Below, piece after piece: positions 17,032-26,413 of a stretch of DNA of 43,582 nucleotides. A program made the position numbers and the translations under genes. Position 1 is the first letter of the stretch, and the number at the start of each line of letters is the position of its first letter. This DNA is from Clostridia bacterium (lineage in GTDB: Bacteria > Bacillota > Clostridia > Christensenellales > Aristaeellaceae). The stretch lies in NCBI GenBank assembly GCA_017433405.1, contig JAFRHH010000051.1:1-43582 (forward strand), written 5' to 3'. The notes under the pieces are model-generated. The model was not told where the DNA came from, searched no databases, and was given only the letters and a program-made list of their open reading frames with translations.

Positions 17032-18897
17032 CTATTTCCCTTCCCGCTTCCCGGCGCTCCAGGCCAGAACCGCCTCCGCCGCTTTCTCTGTCATTCCCGG
17101 GACCCGCTTCAGCTCCTCTTTTCCCGCGGCCCTGATCGCCTTCAGGCTGCCGAAGGCCTTCAGCAGCTCCTTCCGGCGCCTGGGCCCGATGCCGGGAATC
17201 TCCTCCAGCTGGGAATGGGTAAATGCCCGGGCCCGCAGCACCCGGTGGTGAATGATGCCGAAGCGGTGGGCCTCATCCCGGACCCGCTGAACCAGCTGCA
17301 GCTCCGGCGTATGATGATCCAGCACGATGGGCTCCTCCGCCCCCGGCAGCCAGATCTCCTCCAGCTTTTCCGCCAGCCCGAACATGGTCGGCGGCGTCAC
17401 CCCCAGGTCCAGCAGCGCCTGGCGGGCGAACCGCAGCTGTTGGGGCCCGCCGTCGATCAGGATCAGGTCCGGCAGCTCGGTAAACCTGCCGTTCTCCGTC
17501 CCCTCCTCCCTTTCCCGGATCGCGTGGGCGTACCGCCGGTAGAGCGTTTCGTAATGAGAGGCGAAGTCGTTTGCGCCTTCGACGGTCTTGATCCGGAAAT
17601 GGCGGTATTCCTTCTTGGCCGGCTCGCCGTCGATAAAGACCACCATGGAGGACACGCTCTGCTCTCCCTGGGTGTTGGAAATGTCGTAGCCCTCGATTCG
17701 GCGGGGATACCGGTCCATCCCCAGGATCTTCCCCAGGTTCTCCGCCGCGCCGACCGTCCGCTCCTCCCGGATGGTTCTGCGGGCGTTGCGCTTGTCCAGG
17801 GCGTCCTTCGCGTTCTTGACGGCCAGCAGCACCAGCTCGTGCTTCTCTCCCCGGCGGGGGGTGGCCACCGTAACGGCGGAGCCCTTCCTGTTCCGCAGCC
17901 AGGCCTCAAGCTCCTCCGCGCTTCCCTCGGGAAGGGTCTGGCACAGGACGTTCCGGGGAATCAGGGCCGCGTTTTCATAGTACTGGGTCATGAAGCCGGC
18001 GATGATCTCCCCCGGATCCTCCCCACCCTCCCGGGGCAGGGCGAAATGGTCCCCGCCGATCATCCTTCCGCCCCGGACGTAAAGGATCTGAACCATCGCG
18101 TCCAGGCCGTCTGTGCTGACGGCGATCAGATCCTGCTCGCTGTTGTCGGTCCGCAGGGCGATCTGGCGCTCCATCAGCCCCTCCACGTCCCGGATCCGGT
18201 CCCGCAGCTGGGCCGCCCGCTCGTAGCGCATGGCGGCGGCCGCCCCGTTCATCTCCTCCTTCAGGCTGCGGATCACCTCCGCGTAATCCCCCTCGAGAAA
18301 ATGGATGACCCCCTGCATCATCTCCCGGTAGGCCGCCTCGGTGCATTTCCCGGCGCAGGGCGCCAGGCACCGGCCGATATCATAGTTGACGCAGGGCCGC
18401 TTCGGGTTCTTCAGCGGCAGGCTCTGGCGGCAGGTTCGCAGGGGAAACACACCCCGCACCGTCTCCATCACCTGGCGCACGGCGCTGGCCCCGATGTATG
18501 GCCCGAAATACTTCGCCCCGTCCTTCTCCATCCGCCGGCAGAGCTCCAGCCGGGGAAAGGGCTCCTTCATTTTTACCTTCAGATAGGGATAATGCTTGTC
18601 GTCCTTCAGCAGGATGTTATAGTAGGGCTGGTGCCGCTTGATCAGATTGCATTCCAGGATCAGCGCCTCCAGGTTTGTTTCGCACAGCAGGATCTCGAAA
18701 TCGTCGATATGGGAGATCATGGCCTCCACCTTCGGCGTATGGGCCGTATCCCGAAAATAGCTCCGGACCCGGTTTTTGAGGTTGACCGCCTTTCCGACAT
18801 AGATAATGGTTCCCTCCCGGTCCTTCATCAGGTAGCAGCCGGGGGAATCCGGCAGCATGGCGATTTTTTCCTCCAACTTTTCTCCCCAGTCGATCAA
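17032..18897 (-). CDS. uvrC: Excinuclease ABC subunit C
   Basis: 621 residues, full length. A GIY-YIG nuclease domain (about 16-95: PGCYLM, IIYVGKAVNLKNR) makes the 3' incision; a Cys-rich segment (CVNYDIGRCLAPCAGKC) follows; the UVR motif lies near 208-240; the RNase H-like C-terminal nuclease contains LPDLILIDGGP; tandem helix-hairpin-helix motifs (EIPGIGPRRR, KRVPGMTEKA) close it. It works with UvrA and UvrB in nucleotide excision repair. The start is TTG 18897, with AAGGGGG upstream; no ATG fits before the conserved N-terminus. It lies 79 bases after the 158-aa membrane protein, with a possible weak attenuator in that gap. Confidence 0.95.
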   Translation of the reverse strand: MIDWGEKLEEKIAMLPDSPGCYLMKDREGTIIYVGKAVNLKNRVRSYFRDTAHTPKVEAMISHIDDFEILLCETNLEALILECNLIKRHQPYYNILLKDDKHYPYLKVKMKEPFPRLELCRRMEKDGAKYFGPYIGASAVRQVMETVRGVFPLRTCRQSLPLKNPKRPCVNYDIGRCLAPCAGKCTEAAYREMMQGVIHFLEGDYAEVIRSLKEEMNGAAAAMRYERAAQLRDRIRDVEGLMERQIALRTDNSEQDLIAVSTDGLDAMVQILYVRGGRMIGGDHFALPREGGEDPGEIIAGFMTQYYENAALIPRNVLCQTLPEGSAEELEAWLRNRKGSAVTVATPRRGEKHELVLLAVKNAKDALDKRNARRTIREERTVGAAENLGKILGMDRYPRRIEGYDISNTQGEQSVSSMVVFIDGEPAKKEYRHFRIKTVEGANDFASHYETLYRRYAHAIREREEGTENGRFTELPDLILIDGGPQQLRFARQALLDLGVTPPTMFGLAEKLEEIWLPGAEEPIVLDHHTPELQLVQRVRDEAHRFGIIHHRVLRARAFTHSQLEEIPGIGPRRRKELLKAFGSLKAIRAAGKEELKRVPGMTEKAAEAVLAWSAGKREGK

Positions 18898-18976
18898 TCC
18901 CCATTCCCCCTTTGCAGCATCAAAAAAGGCGACCGCCCGCCCCGCGAACGCTTCGCCCCCTTCTGGACCGGTTTCG

Positions 18977-19453
18977 CTACTGCAGGCTGTTGACCAGGGT
19001 CTGCAGCTCCGCCAGCCCGTTTTGCAGATTCGTCTGATATTCCCCGGTATCCATCCCGGTGGTCAGAAACGCCAGATAGCGATCCACCGTATTCTGCAGC
19101 GACAGCAGCGTATCGTCCGCCATCAGCGTGCCGCCGCCGGCCCCCGCCAGGGAGTTGATCGTCCGCATGGCGTAGATGCAGCTGCGGACCCGGGAGAGGA
19201 TCGCCGCCGAATCCGCCCCGGCGTTCCGGCTCAGGGTCGTCGTCTGCCGGATGGCCTCGTCGCACTCCGACTGCATCCGCTGCAGGTACAGCGTCCGCTC
19301 CCCCTGCTGATTCCGCAGGCTCGGGAGCGCGATCAGGACCAGCGCCGCCACCGCCGCGATCAAAAGAAGGATCAGGATATTCTTGATCCGGTTCATGGTC
19401 CGCTGGGATCGCGGAAGAAGGTTGTTATCCCCCTGGGAATAACGCCTGTACAT
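18977..19453 (-). CDS. Hypothetical single-pass membrane protein, 158 aa
   Basis: A basic cytoplasmic N-terminus (about 1-22) precedes one hydrophobic segment (ILILLLIAAVAALVLIAL, about 26-43) and an extracytoplasmic, mostly helical domain with many Gln, Ser and Thr. It is not recognised. Topology resembles small envelope or secretion-associated proteins. ATG 19453 has GGGAGGG upstream; Met20 is an alternative start directly before the membrane segment. A full copy of the 5' element lies between promoter and start codon. Probably co-transcribed with uvrC. Confidence 0.7.
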   Translation of the reverse strand: MYRRYSQGDNNLLPRSQRTMNRIKNILILLLIAAVAALVLIALPSLRNQQGERTLYLQRMQSECDEAIRQTTTLSRNAGADSAAILSRVRSCIYAMRTINSLAGAGGGTLMADDTLLSLQNTVDRYLAFLTTGMDTGEYQTNLQNGLAELQTLVNSLQ

Positions 19454-19465
19454 GGTTTCGCCCTC

Positions 19466-19560
19466 CCTTCTCCACTATGAACAATAGTCCACGTCTGCCA
19501 TTCGATCCAGATGACGATTTTGCAGCCGCTTCGCTTATGCGTTCGCGGACAAAATCTGTC
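19466..19560 (-). repeat. Full, partly decayed copy of the interspersed 5' element
   Basis: Hairpin 1 (19516-19556) keeps GATTTTGT against GCAAAATC, with a T-G pair where other copies have T-A, plus CCGC/GCGG and CGC/GCG with the loop changed to ATAA. The linker ATGGCAGAC is unchanged. Hairpin 2 (19477-19492) is weakened (GTGGAC..GTTCAT in sense), and the distance to the start codon has grown to 23 bases. It lies between the promoter at 19575-19603 and the start codon, so it should be transcribed as 5' UTR. Confidence 0.88.
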
Positions 19561-19574
19561 CCGGTACTTTGTTC

Positions 19575-19603
19575 AGTATATCATATTCGGATTTTTTTGG
19601 CAA
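19575..19603 (-). promoter_or_regulatory. Promoter of the 158-aa protein/uvrC unit
   Basis: Minus strand: TTGCCA (19598-19603), 17-base spacer, TATACT (19575-19580) with TG one base before it. Initiation near 19568 would place the whole 5' element in the leader. Confidence 0.8.
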
Positions 19604-19690
19604 ACTGTGGGAAAATACGGCTGATTATCCGGCCGTTTTTCGCCGCGGGTGGGCGGACCCGTGAACCGGAACCCCGGCAAGCCCCGGAAC

Positions 19691-19715
19691 AAAAAAACCG
19701 CGGATTGCTCCGCGG
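19691..19715 (-). terminator. Intrinsic terminator closing the S10-spc operon
   Basis: Minus strand: CCGCGGA, loop GCAA, TCCGCGG, then seven T. Perfect 7-bp stem just 8 bases after the rpmJ stop. It ends the long ribosomal operon after rpmJ instead of continuing into rpsM. Confidence 0.93.
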
Positions 19716-19722
19716 GTTTGTC

Positions 19723-19839
<117 letters not shown>

Positions 19840-19861
19840 TCAGTGTCCTCCCTTCCCGAGA

Positions 19862-20083
19862 TTAGTTCTTGCTGCGCCAGGTGATCCGGCCTCTGGTCAG
19901 ATCATAGGGCGATAGTTCAATGGTTACCTTGTCCCCGGGATAAATCCGGATGAAGTTCATCCTCATCTTTCCGGAGATGTGAGCCAGAATCTGGTGGCCG
20001 TTCTGCAGCTCCACCTGAAACATGGCGTTGGGCAAAGCCTCAACGACTTTCCCTTCCATTTCGATCACGTCGCTCTTGGACAA
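19862..20083 (-). CDS. infA: Translation initiation factor IF-1
   Basis: 73 residues of the S1-like OB fold: [20 protein letters not shown], then [19 protein letters not shown], ending ITWRSKN. It binds the 30S A site during initiation. The start is TTG 20083, since AAGGAGG lies 9 bases upstream and the family begins at this residue; no ATG is available. Use of TTG for IF-1 is uncommon and may lower its expression relative to neighbours. It lies 4 bases after the KOW gene. Confidence 0.95.
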   Translation of the reverse strand: MSKSDVIEMEGKVVEALPNAMFQVELQNGHQILAHISGKMRMNFIRIYPGDKVTIELSPYDLTRGRITWRSKN

Positions 20084-20087
20084 AAGA

Positions 20088-20390
20088 TCAGCCCTCCTTG
20101 CACAGCGAGCGTTTCTCCTCGAAACCGGCGGAGGCGAGCGCTTTCCGCACATCGCTGTCCTGCAGCCTTCCGCCCTCCGGCCGGAGGGTTTCCAGATCCA
20201 TCAGGACCGGTTTCGCACGCAGATGTTTCGTCTTCTTCTTTTTCGGATGATCCAGCCTCCGGTGCAGCCCGTCAGCCACCAGGACGAAGCCGTCCCCCCG
20301 ATTCTCCAGAACCAGATAGCAGGTTCCGCGATCCCGGCCCTGAAGGCTTTCCACCACGCGGCCGGCGCTCAGGGAAAATGGTTCCTTCAT
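20088..20390 (-). CDS. KOW-domain RNA-binding protein (L14e-like)
   Basis: 100 residues from ATG 20390, which overlaps the map stop codon (ATGA). The N-terminal half ([20 protein letters not shown]) is a KOW motif, followed by [18 protein letters not shown], a basic patch fit for RNA. This gene is regularly found between map and infA in Clostridia and is annotated as an L14e-like RNA-binding protein; its exact role is not known to me. Confidence 0.85.
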   Translation of the reverse strand: MKEPFSLSAGRVVESLQGRDRGTCYLVLENRGDGFVLVADGLHRRLDHPKKKKTKHLRAKPVLMDLETLRPEGGRLQDSDVRKALASAGFEEKRSLCKEG

Positions 20391-21163
20391 TCCATGTCCT
20401 CCCAGCGGAAACCGGGCAGCGTCAGGATTTCCGGATACCCGTCCTCCCGGATGGCGATGGTGTGCTCGTAGTGGGAACACAGGCCATGATCCGCGGTCCT
20501 CGCGCACCAGCCATCCTCGTCGATGGTCACCCGCCAGCCCTTCTGGCAGATCATGGGCTCCACCGCCAGGGTCATGCCCGCCCGAAGGCGGATCCCCCGG
20601 TGGGGCTCCCCGTAATTGTTCACCGCCGGGTCCTCGTGCATTTCCCGGCCGATGCCGTGGCCGGTAAACTCCCGGACGGCGGAAAAGCCATGTTGGACGG
20701 CATGCGCCTCAATGGCGTGGCCCACATCCCCGAGCCGGTTGCCGACGACGCACTGGCGGACGCCCTTCCAGAAGCATTCCTCCGTCACATCGATCAGCTT
20801 CTGCGCCTCCGGGCTGATCTTCCCGACGCCGACGGTGAAGGCGGAATCCGCCTGCCATCCGTTCAGAAGCAGGGTGCAGTCGATGGAAACGATGTCCCCC
20901 TCCCGCAGCACCCGCCCGTCGCTGGGAATGCCGTGAACCACCTCGTCGTTGACGCTGGCGCAGATGGAGCAGGGATAGCCTTCGTAATGAAGGGAAGAGG
21001 GAATCGCCTGATGCTTTCGGATCAGCCGCTCCGCCAGCACATCCAGCTCCCCGGTCGTAACCCCTGGCCTGATGGCCAGCCGGACCTCGTCCTCAACCTC
21101 CCGCAGCACCTTGCCCGCGTCCCGCATCTTCGCGATCTGCGAAGCGCTTTTCAGACTGATCAT
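20387..21163 (-). CDS. map: Methionine aminopeptidase, type I
   Basis: 258 residues. The dinuclear metal site is visible: Asp in VSIDCTLLLNGWQAD (two Asp), His in FTGHGIG, Glu in AVEPMI and Glu in SHYEHT, with the substrate-gating His in SSLHYEGYP. It removes N-terminal Met from new proteins. The start ATG 21163 overlaps the adk stop and its own stop overlaps the KOW start, so three genes are translationally coupled. Confidence 0.96.
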   Translation of the reverse strand: MISLKSASQIAKMRDAGKVLREVEDEVRLAIRPGVTTGELDVLAERLIRKHQAIPSSLHYEGYPCSICASVNDEVVHGIPSDGRVLREGDIVSIDCTLLLNGWQADSAFTVGVGKISPEAQKLIDVTEECFWKGVRQCVVGNRLGDVGHAIEAHAVQHGFSAVREFTGHGIGREMHEDPAVNNYGEPHRGIRLRAGMTLAVEPMICQKGWRVTIDEDGWCARTADHGLCSHYEHTIAIREDGYPEILTLPGFRWEDME

Positions 21164-21789
21164 GCCCGTACTCCGAGGGTTTTCAGGATCGCGCCGCAGA
21201 TGGCATCCACTTCCTGGTCGCCGTCGACCTTCCGCAGAAGGCCCTTCCGTTCGTAATATCCGATCAGGGGCGCGGTCTGGGTATGGTAGACCTTCAGCCG
21301 GTTCAGCACCGTCTCCGCCTTATCGTCCTCCCGCTGGATCAGCTCCTCCCCGCAGACGTCGCAGGTGGTTTTCTCCCCCAGCATGCTGACATGATAGGTG
21401 GCGCCGCACTTCAGGCAGACCCGGCGTCCGCTCAGGCGGTTGACCAGCACCTGGTCGTCCACCGACAGCTCGATCACGCAGTCGATCTTCGCGAAGGTGT
21501 CCAGCGCTTCCGCCTGAGGGACCGTCCGTGGAAAACCGTCCAGAATATAGCCCTTTCCGCAGTCGTCCTGGGCGAGGCGCTCCTTCACGATGTCGATAAT
21601 GACTTCATCGGGAACCAGCTGGCCGGCGTCGATAAACTTCTTTGCCTTCAGGCCGGTTTCCGTCCCTTCCTTCATCGCCCGGCGAAGAATATCGCCGGTG
21701 GAAATCTGAGGAATGCTCAGCGCGGAGCAGATCCGCTGCGCCTGCGTTCCCTTTCCCGCGCCGGGAGGTCCGAGAAAGATAATATTCAT
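21160..21789 (-). CDS. adk: Adenylate kinase, zinc-lid type
   Basis: 209 residues. P-loop GPPGAGKGT at 7-15, NMP-binding region with TGDILRRA, DGFPRT, and a lid carrying four Cys (CLKCG and CDVCG) that bind structural zinc, as in Gram-positive forms. It interconverts ATP, AMP and ADP. It lies 18 bases after secY, the usual spc-operon position. Confidence 0.97.
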   Translation of the reverse strand: MNIIFLGPPGAGKGTQAQRICSALSIPQISTGDILRRAMKEGTETGLKAKKFIDAGQLVPDEVIIDIVKERLAQDDCGKGYILDGFPRTVPQAEALDTFAKIDCVIELSVDDQVLVNRLSGRRVCLKCGATYHVSMLGEKTTCDVCGEELIQREDDKAETVLNRLKVYHTQTAPLIGYYERKGLLRKVDGDQEVDAICGAILKTLGVRA

Positions 21790-21807
21790 GGCGGTCTCCT
21801 TTCACCC

Positions 21808-23091
21808 TTACATAAAACCAACGTTTTCCATGTTCATTTCAATACCGCGGATGCTCATCTCGCCCTGGATCGTCCGGATCGTTTCAAGGGAAACGCTGAC
21901 GGCGATCAGGATGGAGCTGGCGGCAAAGGGTACCTGTACGCCCGCCAGCCGGAGGAGCAGGGTCGGAACCGCGGCCAGGATCGCCAGGAACAGCGCCGCG
22001 AACAGGTTCAGCCTGTTCATGATGTTCTGGAGATACTGGCGGATATTCTTTCCGCGCTGTCCGGGAATCACCGCGCCCTGCTGCTGCAGCTGCTCAGCCT
22101 GCTGTTTGGGATCGAAGCTGATGCTGGAGTAGAAGAAGGTGAAGGCGATGATCAGCAGGGCGGAGATAATCATGTACCAGACGCTGCCGGTATACATGTT
22201 CTGCATCCACCACCGGGTGAACCAGCCGTTCATCTGGGGATCGATCAGCTGAGCGATCGTTCCCGGGAAGGCCAGGAAGGAATAGGCGAAGATCAGGGGC
22301 AGCACGCCGACGGAAACCACTTTCAGGCTCATGTGGGTGCTCTGGCCGCCGTAAACCCGCCGGCCCTTCACCTGCTTGGCGATCTGCAGGGGAATCCGCC
22401 GCTCGCCCAGCTCGACGAAGGTGACCACGATGGTCATCAGAATCGTGGTGGCGATGATCACCAGCAGGTTGACCCAGCCGCTCGTCGTCGCGGTCGTCGA
22501 CGCGGTATTGAAGCCGGCGACGATGCCGTTAAACAGGTTGGAGATAATACCGACGAAGATCAGCAGGCTGACGCCGTTGCCGATGCCCTTCTCGGTGATC
22601 CGCTCGCCGATCCACATGGCCAGGGCGGTACCGCCCGCCATGCTGACGCCGACCAGCACGTAGTTCAGCCATCCGGCCTTGATATAGCCCAGGCCCCGAA
22701 CCAGTCCGATGGCCTGCAGCGCCGCGAGGCCGACGGTCACGTACCGGGTGATCTTGTTGATCTTCTCCCGGCCGCCTTCCTCCTCCTTGCTCATGCGTTC
22801 AAGGGCGGGGATGGCGATGGTCAGCAGCTGCATAATGATGCTGGCGTTGATGTAGGGGGTAATGCCCATCGCCATGATGGTCATCTGGCTGAAGGCGTTA
22901 CCGGTCATCATGTTGACCAGCTCGAGCAGCGGCAGCGTAGAGGTGTTGTTGGCGCTCATGACCCGCGCCACGTCGACGCCGGGCGCCGGAATAACGCCCA
23001 CCAGCCGGAAGATCAGCAGCATAAAGAACGTGTACAGGATCTTCTTCTGAAGCTCCGCGATTTTCCACATCTTGCGGATGCTTTCAAACAT
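21808..23091 (-). CDS. secY: Preprotein translocase subunit SecY
   Basis: 427 residues with about ten membrane helices, the normal SecY size. Familiar segments are the amphipathic N-terminus (MFESIRKMWKIAELQKKIL), the plug region after IPAPGVD, ITPYINASIIMQLL, and the cytoplasmic loop with KQVKGRRVYGGQSTHM. It is the channel of the Sec translocon. The ATG lies one base after the rplO stop. Confidence 0.97.
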   Translation of the reverse strand: MFESIRKMWKIAELQKKILYTFFMLLIFRLVGVIPAPGVDVARVMSANNTSTLPLLELVNMMTGNAFSQMTIMAMGITPYINASIIMQLLTIAIPALERMSKEEEGGREKINKITRYVTVGLAALQAIGLVRGLGYIKAGWLNYVLVGVSMAGGTALAMWIGERITEKGIGNGVSLLIFVGIISNLFNGIVAGFNTASTTATTSGWVNLLVIIATTILMTIVVTFVELGERRIPLQIAKQVKGRRVYGGQSTHMSLKVVSVGVLPLIFAYSFLAFPGTIAQLIDPQMNGWFTRWWMQNMYTGSVWYMIISALLIIAFTFFYSSISFDPKQQAEQLQQQGAVIPGQRGKNIRQYLQNIMNRLNLFAALFLAILAAVPTLLLRLAGVQVPFAASSILIAVSVSLETIRTIQGEMSIRGIEMNMENVGFM

Positions 23092-23092
23092 T

Positions 23093-23533
23093 TCAGATCA
23101 CCTCGGCCTTCCCGCCGGCTTTTTCAATCTTTTCCCTGGCGCCTGCTGTAAACTTATTGGCCTTCACGGTCAGCTTCTTGGTCAGATCCCCGTTGCCGAG
23201 AATCTTAACGCCGTCAAGCGTCTTCCTGATAATGCCCTCTTCCAGCAGCATGTCCACCGTTACGGTGGCGCCGTCCTCAAAGACATCCAGCCGTTCCACA
23301 TTTACTTCAGCGTATTCCGTACCGAAAATGTTGTTGAAGCCGCGCTTCGGAACACGACGGTACAGGGGCATCTGGCCGCCCTCGAAACCGGGCCGCTTGC
23401 CGCCGCCGCTGCGGGCCTTGGCGCCCTTGTGGCCCTTGCCGGAGGTCTTGCCCAGACCGGAACCGCTTCCGCGGCCCAGCCGCTTCGGCGCGGTGGTGGA
23501 CCCTTCGGCGGGATGCAATTCATGCAGTTTCAT
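23093..23533 (-). CDS. rplO: Ribosomal protein L15 (uL15)
   Basis: 146 residues: starts [12 protein letters not shown] and contains [20 protein letters not shown], the Gly/Lys-rich N-terminal extension that threads into 23S rRNA, and [18 protein letters not shown] late assembly protein of the large subunit. Position between rpmD and secY is canonical. Confidence 0.97.
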   Translation of the reverse strand: MKLHELHPAEGSTTAPKRLGRGSGSGLGKTSGKGHKGAKARSGGGKRPGFEGGQMPLYRRVPKRGFNNIFGTEYAEVNVERLDVFEDGATVTVDMLLEEGIIRKTLDGVKILGNGDLTKKLTVKANKFTAGAREKIEKAGGKAEVI

Positions 23534-23547
23534 GGGGTATTCCTCCT

Positions 23548-23730
23548 TTATTCGTCAACTTCCTCGACCTTTACCATGTGCTTGACGGCAAAGATCTGGC
23601 CGCGGATCGCGGGATTGTCGGGCTGAATCTTGGTCTGTCCGACCTTCCTCAGGCCCAGGGCCGCCACGGTGGCCTTATGCTTGGGCAGGCTGGCGATCGG
23701 AGACTTAATCAGCGTAATCTTCAGCTTCAT
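23548..23730 (-). CDS. rpmD: Ribosomal protein L30 (uL30)
   Basis: 60 residues: [20 protein letters not shown] and [20 protein letters not shown] are diagnostic. Short bacterial form without extension. It lies 14 bases from each ribosomal neighbour and follows AGGAGG-type spacing. Confidence 0.96.
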   Translation of the reverse strand: MKLKITLIKSPIASLPKHKATVAALGLRKVGQTKIQPDNPAIRGQIFAVKHMVKVEEVDE

Positions 23731-23744
23731 CTCTCTTCTCCTCC

Positions 23745-24242
23745 TTAACCCAGCACTTCTTCGACGGTCTTGCCGCGCATCGCGGCGACCTGCTCGGCGC
23801 TCCGCACCTGCTTCAGGGCTTCCAGCGTGGCCTTCACCATGTTGATGGGATTGTTGGTCCCGAAGCTCTTGGTCCGGATGTCCCGGACACCGGCCAGCTC
23901 CAGCACGGCACGGGCCGCGCCGCCGGCGATGACGCCGGTTCCTTCGGGAGCCGGAATCAGCACGGACTTGGCGGTGGAATAATACCCCGTCATTTCATGG
24001 GGGATGGTGGTGCCCTTCAGGGGTACGTTCACCAGATGCTTTTTCGCGTCTTCATTGGCCTTGCGGATCGCTTCCGGAATTTCGGCAGCCTTCCCCATGC
24101 CGGCGCCAACGCGGCCGTTCTCGTCGCCGACGACAACCAGCGCGCTGAACCGCATGTTCCGGCCGCCCTTGACGGTCTTGGATACGCGGTTCACGGCAAC
24201 CAGGCGCTCTTTGAATTCGCTGACCTGTTCAAAGCGTTGCAT
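23745..24242 (-). CDS. rpsE: Ribosomal protein S5 (uS5)
   Basis: 165 residues: an N-terminal double-stranded-RNA-binding domain with [20 protein letters not shown] and [14 protein letters not shown], and a C-terminal domain with [16 protein letters not shown]. Participates in decoding accuracy and the mRNA entry helicase. Spectinomycin-contact residues in the VSKTVKGG loop look ordinary. Confidence 0.97.
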   Translation of the reverse strand: MQRFEQVSEFKERLVAVNRVSKTVKGGRNMRFSALVVVGDENGRVGAGMGKAAEIPEAIRKANEDAKKHLVNVPLKGTTIPHEMTGYYSTAKSVLIPAPEGTGVIAGGAARAVLELAGVRDIRTKSFGTNNPINMVKATLEALKQVRSAEQVAAMRGKTVEEVLG

Positions 24243-24260
24243 TTGCGTTGTCCTCCTTCA

Positions 24261-24629
24261 TCAGAATTCAAGTCCGGCTTCACGGGCACCGTCAGCTACG
24301 CTCGCCACGCGGCCGGTATACATATACCCTCCGCGGTCGAAAACGACGGTCTTGATGCCGGCCTGGACAGCGCGCTCAGCGATGAGCTTGCCAACCAGCT
24401 TGGCAGCGCCCTTCTTGTCCACTTCCTCCAGCTGGCCCTTCAGCGCGGGATCCATGGTGCTGGCGCTGACCAGCGTCACACCCTTCGTGTCGTCGATGAT
24501 CTGCGCCTGGATGTGCTTGTTGCTGCGATATACGCTCAGACGCGGCGCCTCGGAAGTGCCGCTGATCTTTTTACGTACCCGCTCGTGACGAATCACGCGA
24601 ATTTCGTTCCGGTCACGTTTTTTGAACAT
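24261..24629 (-). CDS. rplR: Ribosomal protein L18 (uL18)
   Basis: 122 residues, begins [19 protein letters not shown] and contains [20 protein letters not shown] and ends AREAGLEF. Binds 5S rRNA in the central protuberance with L5. Confidence 0.97.
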   Translation of the reverse strand: MFKKRDRNEIRVIRHERVRKKISGTSEAPRLSVYRSNKHIQAQIIDDTKGVTLVSASTMDPALKGQLEEVDKKGAAKLVGKLIAERAVQAGIKTVVFDRGGYMYTGRVASVADGAREAGLEF

Positions 24630-24647
24630 TTGCAGTCACTCCCTCTC

Positions 24648-25187
24648 TTACTTACCGGTCTTGCCTTCCTTGCGGCGGATGTGCTCATTCTGATACTTGA
24701 TGCCCTTGCCCAGATAGGGTTCCGGCGGCCGAATGGCGCGAATGTCCGCGGCAAGGTTGCCGACCTGCTGTTTGTTGCTGCCCTTGACCACGATCGTGGT
24801 CTGGTTGGGCGTTTCATAGGTGATGCCTTCCGGCGCTTCGAGGATCACGGGATGGCTGAAGCCGATGTTGATCGTCAGCTTTTTGCCTTCCGCGCTGGCC
24901 CGGTAACCGGTGCCGACCATCTCCAGCGTCTTGGCGAAGCCGTCATGAACCCCGACGACCATGTTGTGCACCAGGCTGCGGTACAGCCCGTGCATCGCCT
25001 TGTGGGGCTTGGAATCCGAGGGGCGCTGGAGGGTCAGGATATTGCCCTCCTGCTTCAGGGTGATCGCGGGATTGACCTGCTGGCAGAGGGTGCCCTTGGG
25101 GCCCTTTACCGTCACCACGTTGTCCGCGTCCACCGTCACCGTCACGCCCGCGGGGACCGTAATCGGGAGTTTTCCGATTCGAGACAT
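24648..25187 (-). CDS. rplF: Ribosomal protein L6 (uL6)
   Basis: 179 residues: starts MSRIGKLPITVPAGVTV, contains GTGYRASAEGKKL and the C-terminal IRPPEPYLGKGIKYQNEHIR, the rRNA-binding signature. Two-domain protein near the factor-binding site of the large subunit. Confidence 0.97.
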   Translation of the reverse strand: MSRIGKLPITVPAGVTVTVDADNVVTVKGPKGTLCQQVNPAITLKQEGNILTLQRPSDSKPHKAMHGLYRSLVHNMVVGVHDGFAKTLEMVGTGYRASAEGKKLTINIGFSHPVILEAPEGITYETPNQTTIVVKGSNKQQVGNLAADIRAIRPPEPYLGKGIKYQNEHIRRKEGKTGK

Positions 25188-25216
25188 TTTCTCATTCCTC
25201 CTTCCGAGCGTTTCGG

Positions 25217-25618
25217 TTACCAGATATAGGCAAGCACTTCGCCGCCGATCGCGTTCTTCCGCGCTTCCTTATCCGTCATCAGGCCCTTGCTGGTGCTGAT
25301 GATGGCGATGCCCAGGCCGCCGAGGACCTTCGGCAGCTCCTCGCTGCGGGCATAAACCCGGAGACCGGGCTTGGAGATGCGCTTGAGACCCGCGATCACG
25401 GGGGTCTGTTTGCCGTTCATGTACTTAAGGGTAATCTTGATTTCGCCCTGCAGGCCGTCATCAATGAAGTCTACCGCCTTCACATATCCTTCGTTCAGCA
25501 GGATTTTGGCGATGGCTTTCTTCGTATTGCTGGCGGGCATGGTTACGGCGTCGTGCCGCGCTACCTGTCCATTGCGGATGCGGGTGAGCATATCGGCGAT
25601 GGGATCGTTCACTACCAT
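25217..25618 (-). CDS. rpsH: Ribosomal protein S8 (uS8)
   Basis: 133 residues: [20 protein letters not shown] at the start and [20 protein letters not shown] near the C-terminus. Binds helix 21 of 16S rRNA and in many bacteria represses its own operon; no repressor site was identified here. Confidence 0.97.
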   Translation of the reverse strand: MVVNDPIADMLTRIRNGQVARHDAVTMPASNTKKAIAKILLNEGYVKAVDFIDDGLQGEIKITLKYMNGKQTPVIAGLKRISKPGLRVYARSEELPKVLGGLGIAIISTSKGLMTDKEARKNAIGGEVLAYIW

Positions 25619-25648
25619 GTTGTAAACCTCCTTCCGTTTCTTCCCCGC

Positions 25649-25834
25649 TTACCAGCTGGCCTTGCGGACACCGGGGATTTGGCCCTTATAGGCCAGCTCT
25701 CTGAAGCAGATGCGGCATACGCCATACTTGCGCAGGACGCTGTGAGGCCGGCCGCAGATACGGCAGCGCGTATAACCGCGCGTGGAGAACCGGGGTTCCC
25801 GCTGCTGCTTGAGTTTCATGCTCAGCTTAGCCAC
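25649..25834 (-). CDS. rpsN: Ribosomal protein S14, zinc-binding short form (uS14)
   Basis: 61 residues with two CxxC pairs, CRICGRP and CRICFRE, the C+ form that needs zinc. It ends with [11 protein letters not shown], the family's closing motif. Placement between rplE and rpsH is standard for the type Z paralogue. Confidence 0.97.
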   Translation of the reverse strand: MAKLSMKLKQQREPRFSTRGYTRCRICGRPHSVLRKYGVCRICFRELAYKGQIPGVRKASW

Positions 25835-25853
25835 TTTTTTCTTCCTCCTTCAA

Positions 25854-26399
25854 TTACGCCTGTGCAAAGGGCATACCCAGCTGCGACAGCAATTCCTTGC
25901 ATTCCTCGTCAGACTTGGCGGTGGTCACGAAAATGATTTCCATTCCGCGGATCTTTTCCACCTTGTCGTATTCGATTTCGGGGAACAGCAGCTGTTCACG
26001 GATGCCCAGCGCGTAGTTGCCGCGGCCGTCGAAGGCCTTGGTGCTGACGCCGCGGAAGTCGCGGACCCGGGGCAGGGCCACGGAGACCAGCTTATCCATG
26101 AACTCTTCCATACGCTCGCCGCGAAGCGTTACCTTCGCGCCGACATTCATACCTTCCCGGACCTTGAAGTTCGCGATGCTCTTCTTGGCCTTGGTCACCA
26201 GCGGCTTCTGGCCGGCGATCTGGGTCAGCTCGCTGACGGCCATCTCCATCGCCTTGGCGTTATCCTTGCAGTCGCCCAGGCCCATGTTGATGACGATCTT
26301 CGCCAGCTTCGGAACTTCCATGATATTCTTGTAGCCGAACTTCTGTTTCAAAGCAGGAACAGCCTCGGCCAGATATTTTTCCTTGATTCTGGTTGCCAT
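25854..26399 (-). CDS. rplE: Ribosomal protein L5 (uL5)
   Basis: 181 residues: the segments [37 protein letters not shown] and the closing [14 protein letters not shown] identify it. Binds 5S rRNA and contacts P-site tRNA. Confidence 0.97.
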   Translation of the reverse strand: MATRIKEKYLAEAVPALKQKFGYKNIMEVPKLAKIVINMGLGDCKDNAKAMEMAVSELTQIAGQKPLVTKAKKSIANFKVREGMNVGAKVTLRGERMEEFMDKLVSVALPRVRDFRGVSTKAFDGRGNYALGIREQLLFPEIEYDKVEKIRGMEIIFVTTAKSDEECKELLSQLGMPFAQA

Positions 26400-26413
26400 T
26401 TGGCTCTCCTCCT

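Noticed and set aside
18922-18957. GGCGA..TCGCC stem followed by six T between the 158-aa gene and uvrC
   Set aside because: Five-bp stem with a large loop is too weak to call; at best an attenuator.
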